From: Gammaproteobacteria bacterium
GTDB lineage: Bacteria; Pseudomonadota; Gammaproteobacteria; Ga0077536
DNA length: 64,000 bases
Reading direction: 5' to 3'
Assembly: GCA_016191285.1 (NCBI GenBank)
Contig: JACPPA010000012.1
Location: forward strand, 186,001 to 250,000
Part shown: piece by piece, positions 1 to 8,052 of the stretch
Layout of the letters: the number at the start of each line of letters is the position of its first letter
Position numbering within the stretch: the first letter of the stretch is position 1
The notes under the pieces: generated by a model
Database searches by the model: none
What the model saw: only the letters and a program-made list of their open reading frames with translations
Told to the model about the DNA's origin: nothing
Made by a program: the position numbers and the translations under genes

Positions 1-548
1 AAGGCGCGCGGCGCGCCATTGATAAAATATGGCTTCGCGGGGTCGACGGTCATCGTGCTCCAGATTTCCGTGCCACTCTTCGCATCAACCGCATTCAGTC
101 GACCATCCCCGGTGGCGACATAGACCTTGCCCTTCCAATATGCGACGCCGCGGTTCGAATCCCAAATCACGCGTCCGCGATCGCCCGCTGCCTCGATGAC
201 CTGGGGGTCATAGGTCCATAGCACCTTTTGGGTTTTGAGATCGAGCGCAATGACGATACTGTAGCTGCCAGTGAAATACATGACACCGTCAACGACAAGC
301 GGAGTGGCGAGCAGTGATTTGTGGGCGGGGAGATCGAGAAACCAATCGAGCGCGAGCTTGCTGACATTATCTGCCGTGACCTGACGCAATGGACTGTAGC
401 GCTGCTCGCTATAGGTTCGGCCATAGGACAACCAATTGGCGCCTTGCGTGTCATCGGCCAGGGCCTTGCCATCCACCACGGTCACCGCGTGTGTGATCGC
501 GCTGAACGCGATACCGCAGAGCAAGCTACTAATGATCCGTAATCGCAT
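1..548 (-). CDS. PQQ-dependent alcohol dehydrogenase, N-terminal part (runs off window)
   Basis: This frame is open from an ATG at 548 to the window edge (about 182 codons) and is missing from the ORF track because it has no stop. The first ~21 residues form a signal peptide (basic MRLR, hydrophobic stretch, ..ITHA), so the enzyme is periplasmic. The motif NWLSYGRTYSEQRYSPL followed by ATPLVVDGVMYFT and YVATGDGRLNAVDAKSG is typical of the eight-bladed propeller of quinoprotein methanol/ethanol dehydrogenases, closest in style to quinohaemoprotein alcohol dehydrogenases. It would oxidise an alcohol with PQQ, made by the pqq genes nearby. A GGGGAG box lies about 9 nt before the start. The catalytic residues and any C-terminal cytochrome c domain are outside the window, so substrate class is inferred. 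Confidence 0.88.
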   Translation of the reverse strand, partial: MRLRIISSLLCGIAFSAITHAVTVVDGKALADDTQGANWLSYGRTYSEQRYSPLRQVTADNVSKLALDWFLDLPAHKSLLATPLVVDGVMYFTGSYSIVIALDLKTQKVLWTYDPQVIEAAGDRGRVIWDSNRGVAYWKGKVYVATGDGRLNAVDAKSGTEIWSTMTVDPAKPYFINGAPRA

Positions 549-665
549 ATTCAACGCTCCCCTCGATTTATTGTTCTGGGCAAATCATTCGGATCTAATT
601 CGCTTATGTAAAGCACCTCGGATTGACCGTCGGTTCAGACCAACCTGACGCGCGTCAAACACCCC

Positions 666-998
666 GTGGATATCACATTTCTCGCCACTCATCCCCCTCT
701 TGGCCCGCGCCTCGCAACCCTCCATGTTGCCGAATGGCAGCATCTGTATGCTGGCTGGAACGCCGTCATCGCGCTAGCCGAATTCGAAGCCCAATATAGC
801 GATGGTCGGCTGCCAACAACACTGGTCGCGCTCGAAGGCGGATTGTTGCTGGGTTCGGTGAGCCCGATTTACGACGATCTCCCGGGTTGGGAGCACTTCA
901 ATCCCTGGCTCGCGAGCCTCCTGGTGCTGCCCGAATTCCGCGGCGCGGGTACATGCCACTCGCGAGATCATGAAATTAGGGTACTGACTCGCGACTAA
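666..998 (+). pseudogene. Truncated GNAT-family acetyltransferase
   Basis: The 110-residue ORF matches the N-terminal two thirds of a GNAT N-acetyltransferase: a helix around residues 20-45, then a strand with GGLLLGSVSPIYDD, and LASLLVLPEFRGAG, which is the strand plus start of the acetyl-CoA pyrophosphate-binding loop (V-x-P-x-x-R-G-x-G). Directly after FRGAG the similarity stops and the reading frame continues into unrelated sequence (TCHSRDHEIRV) that ends shortly before a REP-like palindrome. A functional GNAT needs the helix and two strands that should follow, so this looks like a broken gene. Identity of the family is from the motif only. Confidence 0.55.
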
Positions 999-1030
999 CC
1001 CACTTCGTTCGTCTACTACTGGAGCGTTTT

Positions 1031-1092
1031 GTGGGAGCCGCTTTAGCGGCGAATCCCTATTGACGCCCATTCGCCGCTAAAGCGGCTCCCAG
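1031..1092. repeat. REP-like palindromic unit
   Basis: GTGGGAGCCGCTTTAGCGGCGAATC pairs with a complementary right half ending in GCGGCTCCCAG. The same family recurs at least twelve times in this window, always between genes. It follows the broken GNAT gene. Confidence 0.85.
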
Positions 1093-1133
1093 AATTTCCA
1101 CGCACTCAACAATTGACCCAGACAATGCATCAA

Positions 1134-1913
1134 CTAAAACGGACTGCAGCCGCGATCGCTGTACTCAGTCCCGCCAAACAAAGCGGTCATAAGCCCATTC
1201 CGCCATTGGCGTACCTGGCCACCGAAGCGACAGAGATCGAGCATCTCCAGCCGTAACTCCATCATGCGCGTCAAAGGTAGTTTCACCTCCAACGGCGCGC
1301 GTGTGGCGCCGCTTAACAAGGTCATCACACAGAAGTCTTCGTTGCGCTGATCGTCATGCTCCACACGTTCGCAGAATTTGGGATCTTTGATCGCCGCACC
1401 GCCCAGCCATACTTCGTGATTACCACGGCCGAGCGACCAGCGCGCGAAAAGCTCAGCCCACGGCGGCGCCCAGTGGGACTTCAACAGTTGGACGGCCTGT
1501 TTCGAATCGCTCGCAAAGGGACTGCCCCATTCGCGGACCCGAAACGATTCAGGAAACGCCACGGGCGGATACGGAAACTCCGCGATCAGCGGCGGGTAAT
1601 TCGAATACCGTTGCATATCGATCGAGTCGATGCGTAACCGGACGCGCGCGGGCCGATCAAAGCGCAAGAGATCGCCCACTTGCGATAACGACCAATGCAC
1701 CGGATCTGGTCCACACTTCTGCACCAAATTGCTATTAGCGGGATCTTTCGCCGGGTCTTGCTCCATGCCGCGCATTACATAGAACAGCGCACAATCGTCG
1801 CTCGCGAAGTCAGCGCTGTGAATTGGCTGCCAGCCCCAGAAGATGCTGAGCTGGCGCGCGCCAACGACGAGCCCGATGAGGATCAAGAACCCGAGGATAA
1901 GGCGGCGAACCAT
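1134..1913 (-). CDS. Hypothetical membrane-anchored protein
   Basis: I do not recognise this 259-residue protein. Residues 4-20 (LILGFLILIGLVVGARQ) form a single hydrophobic segment at the N terminus, so it is probably anchored in the inner membrane with the rest in the periplasm. The remainder is rich in Trp and Pro and holds several cysteines (DDCALF, QKCGPDP, PKFCERV, EDFCVM, LDLCRF, RGCSPF) that could pair as disulfides. It stands alone between REP-like repeats, on the same strand as the pterin/methanofuran genes upstream. No function is proposed. Confidence 0.6.
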   Translation of the reverse strand: MVRRLILGFLILIGLVVGARQLSIFWGWQPIHSADFASDDCALFYVMRGMEQDPAKDPANSNLVQKCGPDPVHWSLSQVGDLLRFDRPARVRLRIDSIDMQRYSNYPPLIAEFPYPPVAFPESFRVREWGSPFASDSKQAVQLLKSHWAPPWAELFARWSLGRGNHEVWLGGAAIKDPKFCERVEHDDQRNEDFCVMTLLSGATRAPLEVKLPLTRMMELRLEMLDLCRFGGQVRQWRNGLMTALFGGTEYSDRGCSPF

Positions 1914-1984
1914 CGCGTCAGGGTGCCACAGCGATGTCGATTAAACTAGCGTGCCGATCTGGCGCAGTCGATGGTTGCTTTAGT

Positions 1985-2196
1985 GTGGGAGCAACTTTAG
2001 TCGCGAAGGGAGATCCCTCAGAAGATTCGCTGCTAAAGCGGCTCCCACGAAGCGGCATGTGGGAGCGGCTTTAGCCGCGAAGGGAGACGCTCGGAAGATT
2101 CGCCGCTAAAGCGGCTCCCACGAAGTGGCAGTGTGGGAGCGACTTTAGTCGCGAAGGGAGATCCCTCAGAAGATTCGCCGCTAAAGCGGCTCCCAC
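1985..2196. repeat. Tandem array of three REP-like palindromes
   Basis: Three palindromic units lie head to tail (about 1985-2048, 2059-2121 and 2133-2196), each GTGGGAGCRRCTTTAGYCGCGAA..GATTCGCYGCTAAAGCGGCTCCCAC. They are separated by short spacers ACGAAGYGGCA. Small ORFs predicted across this array are read from the repeat itself and are not genes. Confidence 0.9.
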
Positions 2197-2219
2197 GAAG
2201 CGGTTCCACCGCGCACCGC

Positions 2220-2606
2220 TCAATCGTACTTCAGGTACTTGAAGCGCGGATCTTCGGGCGTGCCTTCCAGCGCTCCATGCTCGTCGAGCGCTGGTTGCCA
2301 CATGAGGACCGCCTCGATTTTAGCGGCGAGTTCAAAGTCTTTATCGGTGATGCCTTTCGCCGCATGATTCTGTAATTTCACGGTAACGAAGGCGTACGAG
2401 ACATTGAGATCCGGATGATGCCACGCGGCTTCGGCCAGATGTCCGATGGTGTTAACAGCCATCAAGGTGCCCTTCCACCCCGAGGTCTTGTAGGTACGCC
2501 GGATCCAGCCTTCCTTTAACGTCCACTTCGGCAGAATTTCGCGTAACTTGGTTTCGGTTTCGGCCTCGCTATAGACCTTTTCTGATTTACGTTCTCGCCA
2601 ACCCAT
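2220..2606 (-). CDS. Pterin-4a-carbinolamine dehydratase
   Basis: This 128-residue protein carries the family signature EAAWHHPDLNVSYAFVTVKL..H..GIT..D, in which the adjacent histidines act in dehydrating 4a-hydroxytetrahydrobiopterin. The track starts 18 codons earlier inside a REP-like half repeat; I choose the ATG at 2606 (MGWRERK) because AGGAGGT sits 4 nt upstream of it. The family normally recycles the pterin cofactor of aromatic amino acid hydroxylases, but no hydroxylase is nearby. In methylotrophs such genes also occur with tetrahydromethanopterin genes, and here it follows mfnB and a DUF447 gene on the same strand, so a role in modified pterins is a fair inference. Confidence 0.85.
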   Translation of the reverse strand: MGWRERKSEKVYSEAETETKLREILPKWTLKEGWIRRTYKTSGWKGTLMAVNTIGHLAEAAWHHPDLNVSYAFVTVKLQNHAAKGITDKDFELAAKIEAVLMWQPALDEHGALEGTPEDPRFKYLKYD

Positions 2607-2633
2607 TTGAACCTCCTGGTAACTTGATGTGAC

Positions 2634-2659
2634 CATTCGCGGATAAATCCGCTCCCACA
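2634..2659. repeat. Half REP-like unit
   Basis: ATTCGCGGATAAATCCGCTCCCAC is the right half of the REP family with a different inner loop. It lies in the 5' region of the dehydratase gene and explains the spurious N-terminal extension in the ORF track. Confidence 0.7.
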
Positions 2660-2676
2660 TAAAATAAAATTGCAGT

Positions 2677-3390
2677 CTAGTTAACCGCTGGTGTCGGTAA
2701 ACGAGCAGTTGCGTGACCCGAGATTAGCTGCCGAAGGTGCCGGATCGCCGCGCGATCAAGAGTCCCTTCGCGCCGCCCGCCCACGCATAACGCGCCACGA
2801 AAGCCAAGATAATCGCTGTCGTGAATAAGTAACTCCGGCACATCACCGACACGCAAGCTACCCGCAAGTCCCGTCATCAAGCCGAGCTTAAGGGCCGAGG
2901 TCACGAACTCGGCAATCGCAGTCGAGGACATGCGCTCGGTAAGGGAACCCTGCGTCTTCTCGGCGGTGTCGAGCATCACGCCTTTGAATCCGATCTTGGC
3001 GAGATGCGCGAGGTCGCCTGCGGTGGGTGGCGCTTCAGCGAAACACACCGCGATTGCCTTCGGCATGACGGCCACCGCGTCAACGAGCGCCGCGTTCAAT
3101 TCCGCCGATCGCCGGCGCGCGTACATTCCAATCTTGACGTAATCGACACCGGTGTGCACCAGGCCTGAAACACGCGGGCAGATAAGCGCCGGCGTGTCCC
3201 AACAATCACCGATGGTGGCGCTGATTGGCAGTCGTCCCGAATAGCGCGCAACCACTGCGCGAATCACGTCTTCGTCAACAGCCCCCAGCGCCCCCGCTCG
3301 CGGCTCTTTTAAGTCCAGCCAATCACACCCAGCGCTAACCGCCACTGCCGCCTCTGCCACATCCCGTACGCTGGCGAGCAAAGCAGTCAT
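2677..3390 (-). CDS. mfnB: (5-formylfuran-3-yl)methyl phosphate synthase (MfnB, DUF556)
   Basis: MfnB condenses two glyceraldehyde-3-phosphate molecules into the furan precursor of methanofuran. The 237-residue protein starts MTALLASVRDVAEA and contains the family's Schiff-base lysine in DWLDLKEPRAGALGAV (Lys28) and a second conserved lysine in VDYVKIGMY (Lys86), close to the positions known from the archaeal enzyme. The track start is 23 codons upstream inside the DUF447 gene; I use the ATG at 3390, which overlaps the DUF447 stop as ATGA and implies translational coupling. In bacteria the gene marks the tetrahydromethanopterin/methanofuran formaldehyde oxidation pathway, which fits the PQQ alcohol dehydrogenase and pqq genes around it. 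Confidence 0.85.
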   Translation of the reverse strand: MTALLASVRDVAEAAVAVSAGCDWLDLKEPRAGALGAVDEDVIRAVVARYSGRLPISATIGDCWDTPALICPRVSGLVHTGVDYVKIGMYARRRSAELNAALVDAVAVMPKAIAVCFAEAPPTAGDLAHLAKIGFKGVMLDTAEKTQGSLTERMSSTAIAEFVTSALKLGLMTGLAGSLRVGDVPELLIHDSDYLGFRGALCVGGRREGTLDRAAIRHLRQLISGHATARLPTPAVN

Positions 3391-3968
3391 GTGCCGGTGA
3401 CGCTCGCCACAATGGCGTGTCGCGGATGGGTCCGCACCGCCGCGACCAGCCACGCCCACGCTTCGCGTTCGTCGTCACCGGCCGTCTTGTCCACCGCGGT
3501 TTGTAAGTAGGCCAGGTCGGACGCCACTTTACTCGGCACGAGCCAGTCGAGACGCGACACGAGAATCGCGAGTTCGACCACCGCGGCTTGCGCGCGATTG
3601 AAGCCCAGGAACGGTCGGTGCATGGCTTCTTCCGCCACGCGACAGTGGAACTCGGGTCGTTCGCAGTGCTCACGTACTTCCGACACTTCGAGTTCCCAGT
3701 GCGCGAGTGCGGCGCGGAGGCGCGGCACCCCGGCCTTGGTCGATGCCTCGATTGGCCACGTTCGTCGACCGGTAAGACAGCCGGCAATAACCCGCACGTC
3801 ATCGACAAAATTGAGCACCGCACGGGGCGTTAGCCGTAGATTCTCCAGCGTCCGCGACGGCACAAACGGCGCCAGCACGACCAAGCCGTCGCGCACACGA
3901 TACCCGAGCGGCGTGATATGCACCTCGCCTGCGGACGAGACTGTGGTGATGACGGCTTCGCGGATCAC
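3387..3968 (-). CDS. DUF447 family protein, C1-pathway associated
   Basis: This 193-residue protein begins MIREAVITTVSSAGEVHITPLGYRVRDG and goes on with SRTLENLRLTPRAVLNFVDDV, the pattern of the DUF447 family, whose N-terminal half resembles a flavin-binding split barrel. Members occur in methanogens and in methylotrophic bacteria near tetrahydromethanopterin and methanofuran genes; the exact reaction is not settled to my knowledge. Its stop overlaps the mfnB start by four bases. It is the first gene of a minus-strand unit that is divergent from pqqA across 293 bases, so the C1 cofactor genes and the PQQ genes may share a control region. Confidence 0.75.
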   Translation of the reverse strand: MIREAVITTVSSAGEVHITPLGYRVRDGLVVLAPFVPSRTLENLRLTPRAVLNFVDDVRVIAGCLTGRRTWPIEASTKAGVPRLRAALAHWELEVSEVREHCERPEFHCRVAEEAMHRPFLGFNRAQAAVVELAILVSRLDWLVPSKVASDLAYLQTAVDKTAGDDEREAWAWLVAAVRTHPRHAIVASVTGT

Positions 3969-4261
3969 CGGGCTCTCACGTGAGTCAGCGTTGTCATAGG
4001 TTCATATCAACCAAAGTGATGCGTGCTGTGGACCACTTACTAAGCGACTCGTGCCCACCACTCGAGTGCGTGAATGTCAGGGGCGCACCAGACCGGCCGA
4101 TTTGTTGCTCTTTAAGTGTCGCGCTGCCAGCACGCTAGTACGTGGCATGGATGGTGCACGTAATCGGTGAACGCAGCGCCGTGCATTCGTCGTCCTGAAT
4201 TGTGGCAGCGTGGGCAACACGCCTCAAGCGTGTTTTCACTACTTAACTTGGGAGACTCATA
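3969..4261. promoter_or_regulatory. Divergent control region between DUF447/mfnB and pqqA
   Basis: The 293 bases hold no ORF. Near the pqqA side, AACACGC (4216-4222), a five-base loop and GCGTGTT (4228-4234) followed by further T make a terminator-like hairpin in the pqqA leader, about 27 bases before the start codon. It could damp transcription entering pqqA or stabilise the leader. I could not assign clear -35/-10 boxes. Confidence 0.45.
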
Positions 4262-4336
4262 ATGGCTTGGCAAACTCCGTCGTTCTCCGACGTGCGCTTT
4301 GGCTTCGAAGTCACGATGTACATCAACAACCGTTGA
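4262..4336 (+). CDS. pqqA: PQQ precursor peptide PqqA
   Basis: This 24-residue ORF is too short for the ORF track. It reads MAWQTPSF.. and ends GFEVTMYINNR. It has the diagnostic Glu16 and Tyr20 spaced by three residues (E-V-T-M-Y), the two side chains that PqqE cross-links and that become the PQQ skeleton. A GGAGA ribosome-binding site lies six bases before the ATG. It heads the pqqACDE operon, separated from pqqC by a perfect hairpin, in line with the usual need for far more PqqA than enzyme. Confidence 0.96.
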   Translation: MAWQTPSFSDVRFGFEVTMYINNR

Positions 4337-4356
4337 TTGTCATCCGATAGATGCCG

Positions 4357-4381
4357 CCCTGAGAGCGTATCGCTCTCAGGG
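4357..4381 (+). promoter_or_regulatory. Perfect hairpin between pqqA and pqqC
   Basis: CCCTGAGAGCG and CGCTCTCAGGG form an 11-bp perfect stem around a TAT loop, starting 20 bases after the pqqA stop. No U-tract follows, so it is more likely an RNA-stabilising or partial attenuation element that keeps pqqA message abundant than a full terminator. Confidence 0.75.
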
Positions 4382-4444
4382 TTCAACGAGAGACACTCAG
4401 CCCTCGATCCTTCCCCGTCCTACGCACAATCAACTAAAAAAATC

Positions 4445-5209
4445 GTGGTCCAACTCGCCGTTCCCCGTCCGCGCGTTACCGCGACCGAAGCCTGGTCGCG
4501 CGCCGAATTTGAACGCCGCCTGCGCGACAAGGAACGGTTCTACCACATCCATCATCCCTTTCACGTCGCGATGAACAGCACAGGAGTTGCCCGCGAAGCG
4601 GTCCGCGGGTGGGTGGCCAATCGCTTCTATTACCAAACCGCGATCCCGATCAAGGACGCCGCAGTCATGGCCAATTGCCGCGACCGCAACGCACGGCGCC
4701 TGTGGATTACGCGCATTCTCGATCACGATGGCGCCGACGGCGACGAAGGCGGGATCGAAGCCTGGTTGCAACTGGCGAGCGCCGTGGGTTTAAGCCGGAC
4801 GGAAGTCGAGAACGAAGAACATGTGTTGCCGGGCGTGCGTTTCGCCGTGGATGCCTATGTGAATTTCGCGCGCAATGCCACGTTTGAAGAAGCCGCTTGC
4901 TCGTCGTTAACTGAGTTGTTCGCTCCTACCATCCACCAAAAGCGCCTGGATAACTGGCCCGAAATTTATCCGTGGATCGAGGCCGACGGCTATCGCTACT
5001 TTCGTAAACGTTTAAGCGAAGCGCGGCGCGATGTCGAACATGGACTGACCGTGACGCTGGATCACTTTAAGACTCGCGCCGAACAAGAATACGCGCTCAA
5101 TATTCTGCAATTTAAATTAAATGTGCTATGGACCATGCTCGACGCGATGTGGATGGCCTACATCGAAATGAAACCGCCGTTCTTTTCATGCGCCAAAGCG
5201 AATGACTGA
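4445..5209 (+). CDS. pqqC: Pyrroloquinoline-quinone synthase PqqC
   Basis: PqqC catalyses the last, cofactor-free eight-electron oxidation and ring closure to PQQ. The protein shows the family block [16 protein letters not shown], then [31 protein letters not shown] and a C-terminal helix with [21 protein letters not shown]. The track begins at a TTG immediately after pqqA, before the hairpin; that leader adds 36 residues with no family resemblance. The GTG at 4445 gives 254 residues, the normal length, although its ribosome-binding site is weak. The stop overlaps the pqqD start by eight bases. No pqqB lies between pqqA and pqqC, unlike the common pqqABCDE order. Confidence 0.93.
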   Translation: MVQLAVPRPRVTATEAWSRAEFERRLRDKERFYHIHHPFHVAMNSTGVAREAVRGWVANRFYYQTAIPIKDAAVMANCRDRNARRLWITRILDHDGADGDEGGIEAWLQLASAVGLSRTEVENEEHVLPGVRFAVDAYVNFARNATFEEAACSSLTELFAPTIHQKRLDNWPEIYPWIEADGYRYFRKRLSEARRDVEHGLTVTLDHFKTRAEQEYALNILQFKLNVLWTMLDAMWMAYIEMKPPFFSCAKAND

Positions 5210-5489
5210 CGCATTGTCCCCAACCCTAATCCCGCGGATCGCGCCCCTGTATCGATTGCAATGGGAAGAGGCGCAAGCCTGTCATGTGCTGCTGTACCCG
5301 GAAGGCATGGTTAAATTGGGCGGCAGCGCCGGCGAAATCATGAAGCGCATCGATGGTAAAACTTCGGTGGCCGCGCTGATCGAGGACTTAAAAAGTGCCT
5401 TTCCCGGAGTCCCGCTCGACGACGATGTAAAAACGTTTATCGAGACCGCCTATACCCAGGGCTGGTTGCGCAATGTCGAACCCAAGTAA
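5202..5489 (+). CDS. pqqD: PQQ biosynthesis chaperone PqqD
   Basis: PqqD is the small RiPP-recognition chaperone that binds PqqA and presents it to PqqE. The 95-residue protein begins with the typical lead-in [43 protein letters not shown], and continues with the winged-helix pattern [28 protein letters not shown]. It overlaps pqqC by eight bases at its start and pqqE by seventeen at its end, so all three are probably translated together. Confidence 0.95.
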   Translation: MTDALSPTLIPRIAPLYRLQWEEAQACHVLLYPEGMVKLGGSAGEIMKRIDGKTSVAALIEDLKSAFPGVPLDDDVKTFIETAYTQGWLRNVEPK

Positions 5490-6609
5490 CCCGCCACTGG
5501 GCAAACCGCTGTGGTTGCTGGCCGAGCTGACCTATCGCTGTCCGTTGCAGTGTCCGTATTGTTCCAACCCGCTCGATTTCGCGCGCTACAAAGATGAGCT
5601 TGATACCGACGGGTGGCTGCGTGTGCTACGCGAGGCGCGCAAGATGGGCGCGGCGCAATTAGGCTTCTCCGGCGGCGAACCCTTGGTCCGACAAGATTTG
5701 GAGATCCTGATCGCGGAAAGCCGCAAGCTCGGCTACTACAGTAATCTCATTACTTCTGGCGTCGGCATGGACGAATCGAGGATTGCGACCTTCAAGGACG
5801 CGGGCCTCGATCATATTCAAGTGAGTTTCCAAGCCAGTAACGAAGAACTCAACAATTACCTCGGCGGCACGGATTCGTTCCAGCACAAAGTTGAGATGGC
5901 GCGGCTAGTCAAAAAATATGACTACCCAATGGTGCTCAACATCGTCATTCATCGCCAAAACATCGATCAGATCGAAGACATCATCAAGATGACGATTGAT
6001 CTGAACGCGGATTATGTCGAGCTCGCGAGCACCCAGTATTACGGTTGGTCCAAACTCAACGAGGCGCATTTATTACCGACTCGCGAACAACTCGCGCGCG
6101 CCGAGGCGATTGCGCACGACTATCAAGTGCGCATGAAGGGTCGCATGAAGATCCTCTACGTGGTGCCTGACTACTACGAGACCCGACCCAAAGCCTGCAT
6201 GAACGGCTGGGGATCCGTGTTCTTAACCATTGCGCCGGATGGCTCTGCCCTGCCCTGCCATGCCGCACGTCAATTGCCGGGCTTAAGTTTTCCGAATGTG
6301 CGTGACCACAGCATCGAGTGGATATGGAACGAATCGCCGACGTTTAATCATTTCCGCGGCGATGCCTGGATGAAGGAGCCATGTCGTTCGTGCCCTGAGA
6401 AAACCAAGGACTTCGGCGGCTGTCGTTGCCAGGCCTATATGCTGACCGGTGACGCGGCCAATGCGGATCCGGTTTGCGACAAATCGCCACATCACGCCGA
6501 ACTCGTCGCGATGGTGGATCGCCTGACGTCCACGCCGCTAGCGACGGCGATTGCCGATCGCCCACTCGTCTTTCGTAATACCCGGAATTCGAAGGAGCAC
6601 GTGACCTAA
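5473..6609 (+). CDS. pqqE: PqqA peptide cyclase, radical SAM enzyme PqqE
   Basis: PqqE uses S-adenosylmethionine and Fe-S clusters to join Glu16 and Tyr20 of PqqA by a C-C bond. The radical SAM triad CPLQCPYC lies at residues 24-31, followed by [10 protein letters not shown]. The C-terminal SPASM region has [25 protein letters not shown], then [38 protein letters not shown], which holds the cysteines for the auxiliary clusters. At 378 residues it is full length. The last ~50 codons and a few following bases recur, diverged, at 7830-7987. A T-rich stretch follows the stop. Confidence 0.96.
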   Translation: MSNPSNPPLGKPLWLLAELTYRCPLQCPYCSNPLDFARYKDELDTDGWLRVLREARKMGAAQLGFSGGEPLVRQDLEILIAESRKLGYYSNLITSGVGMDESRIATFKDAGLDHIQVSFQASNEELNNYLGGTDSFQHKVEMARLVKKYDYPMVLNIVIHRQNIDQIEDIIKMTIDLNADYVELASTQYYGWSKLNEAHLLPTREQLARAEAIAHDYQVRMKGRMKILYVVPDYYETRPKACMNGWGSVFLTIAPDGSALPCHAARQLPGLSFPNVRDHSIEWIWNESPTFNHFRGDAWMKEPCRSCPEKTKDFGGCRCQAYMLTGDAANADPVCDKSPHHAELVAMVDRLTSTPLATAIADRPLVFRNTRNSKEHVT

Positions 6610-6617
6610 ACCGCTGT

Positions 6618-7037
6618 CCTCGCCCCATTCGCAAAAATAAATCCGTTACCTTTTCTTTTTTCTTCAAAAGAACGTATTTACGTGTGCCGGTCCTCCGACT
6701 TCGTAAACGTTTAATGCAATCCCGACACCGCCATCAAAATTGTTCACTCCGCGAGCGGTGCGCACGAGGTTAGAACACGCGGCACGCGCGGCGCCAAGAC
6801 AAGCTATTCCAACATTTCCAAAAAGCGTTCCATTGTAAGCGTGCAAACTTAGCCCGGACGCCCTGCTGACGTCATTCGTATAATGCTCCACGGGAAAGGG
6901 GAGCCACCAGAGTCGGCAAGGGAAGCAGATCCACTCGCGAAAAAATACCCAAACACCCCAGTGACGGCCCCATTTGCGAACACTGAGTTGAGCAAGATAT
7001 GGCACCCTCAAACTCGCACCGGTACTGGGGGGCGCGT
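6618..7037. other. Intergenic stretch after pqqE, no gene supported
   Basis: A 115-residue minus-strand ORF (6664-7011) covers most of it but has no recognisable domain, no ribosome-binding site that I can see and ends in T/A-rich sequence; I do not call it. The stretch starts exactly where the tail of pqqE stops matching its downstream copy, so it is the left part of the segment lying between the two direct repeats. Confidence 0.5.
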
Positions 7038-7619
7038 TTAGCCGTCGGGTGGCGGCAGATCATCTACTTCCGCGAAGAGCTGATCGAACGGGATCGGCAA
7101 ATCCACGCTGACAAGCGTCACTGCTTCGTTTGGCGCGAATGGATGCAACACCCACAGCCCGACTTCGTTCTTGCGGTAGACATCGGTGCAACGTGTGTCG
7201 AGATCGACAAGAACGTACTCGCTCAGACTTGCGAGCATGCGATAGCTGGCGAACTTGTCGCCCCGATCGTGTGCGGCGGTGCTGGGCGACAGCACCTCGA
7301 CGATCAGCAATGGCTCGCTTTTGACCAGCGGACTTAGGCGATCGGCTTCGCTGCAGGTGACCATGACGTCGGGGTAGAAAACACTGTCGGCTGCGGCGAC
7401 GCGAACCTTTACGTCGCTCAGAAAGGTTCGGCACCTCGAACCGGCGAGATGCCCACGCAGTGCAATAGCGATGTTGATGGCGACGGTGTTGTGCCGATCT
7501 TCGGCACCGGCCATCGCAAACACCTCTCCGCGCACGAGTTCACTCCGCACTTGTTGCGTCGCGTCCAAAGCGAGGAAGGCGTCGATGCCCATCAGGTTTT
7601 GGCGCAGCGCCTTACCCAT
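7038..7619 (-). CDS. Uma2 family (DUF820) endonuclease-like protein
   Basis: The 193-residue protein matches the Uma2/DUF820 restriction-endonuclease-like fold: RSELVRGEVFAMAGAEDRHN at the front, DVKVRVAAADSVFYPDVMVTC in the middle with the PD of the PD-(D/E)xK core, and PLLIVEVLSPSTAAHDRGDKFASYR with the E-x-L part, then YVLVDLDTR. Function of these often multicopy proteins is poorly known. It is a lone gene sitting between pqqE and a diverged copy of the pqqE tail, so it probably arrived as part of an inserted segment. A second, broken Uma2 gene lies at 13.0-14.4 kb. Confidence 0.85.
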   Translation of the reverse strand: MGKALRQNLMGIDAFLALDATQQVRSELVRGEVFAMAGAEDRHNTVAINIAIALRGHLAGSRCRTFLSDVKVRVAAADSVFYPDVMVTCSEADRLSPLVKSEPLLIVEVLSPSTAAHDRGDKFASYRMLASLSEYVLVDLDTRCTDVYRKNEVGLWVLHPFAPNEAVTLVSVDLPIPFDQLFAEVDDLPPPDG

Positions 7620-7745
7620 TGCCGGAACCGTCTTGTGGTGTATCTGGAGGATAACCGCGCGATTGAGCGAAATCGAGCCCCGCTGTCGTTAACGTCGAAA
7701 CTCGTCAACCAGAGTGATCGCGGTGCAACCAGAAGCGAATCCGCG

Positions 7746-7820
7746 AATCCGGGACACCCACGAAAAATCCATCGTAAATCAACCGATAAATCAACTGCGA
7801 AACGATGGATGTCCCCGATT
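7746..7820. repeat. Imperfect inverted repeat next to the pqqE tail copy
   Basis: AATCCGGGACACCCA (7746-7760) and TGGATGTCCCCGATT (7806-7820) pair over 15 bases with two mismatches. It ends ten bases before the pqqE-derived segment, so it may mark an old junction or the end of a degenerate mobile element. The stretch 7620-7829 otherwise shows no gene. Confidence 0.45.
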
Positions 7821-7829
7821 GCCACTTAC

Positions 7830-7987
7830 AATGCGGATCCGGTTTGCGACAAATCAGCACATCACGCCGCACTTGTCGCGACGGTGGATCGCGTGACGTC
7901 CACGCCGCTAGCGACGGCGGCCGCTGATCGCCCGCTTATTTTCCGCAATCCCCGGAATTCGAAAGCGCACGTGACCTAAACCGCTGT
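7830..7987 (+). pseudogene. Duplicated, diverged 3' tail of pqqE
   Basis: This segment aligns without gaps to 6460-6617: the last ~49 codons of pqqE, its stop codon and the next few bases (CCTAAACCGCTGTC). I count 19 differences in about 157 positions, roughly 88 percent identity. It still reads [24 protein letters not shown] then a stop, so reading frame and end are conserved, but nothing upstream encodes the rest of PqqE. It looks like the displaced original end of pqqE, left behind when a DNA segment bringing a replacement tail and the Uma2 gene entered by recombination, or else a remnant of a second pqq locus. Confidence 0.85.
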
Positions 7988-8052
7988 CTCGGCGCCTTGC
8001 TCCTTATTCGCGTTGATAGTTACCCGATTCACCAACGCTAATCGAGTAGCGG

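Noticed and set aside
150-165. GGTTCGAATCCC resembling a tRNA T-arm
   Set aside because: It is inside the alcohol dehydrogenase coding sequence and no acceptor or anticodon arms can be formed around it.
1985-2196. Regular repeats considered as a CRISPR array
   Set aside because: Units are long palindromes with almost no unique spacers, found all over the window, and no cas gene is present; they are REP-like.
6664-7011. 115-residue minus-strand ORF after pqqE
   Set aside because: No recognisable domain or ribosome-binding site, and it lies in a segment between two recombined repeats.
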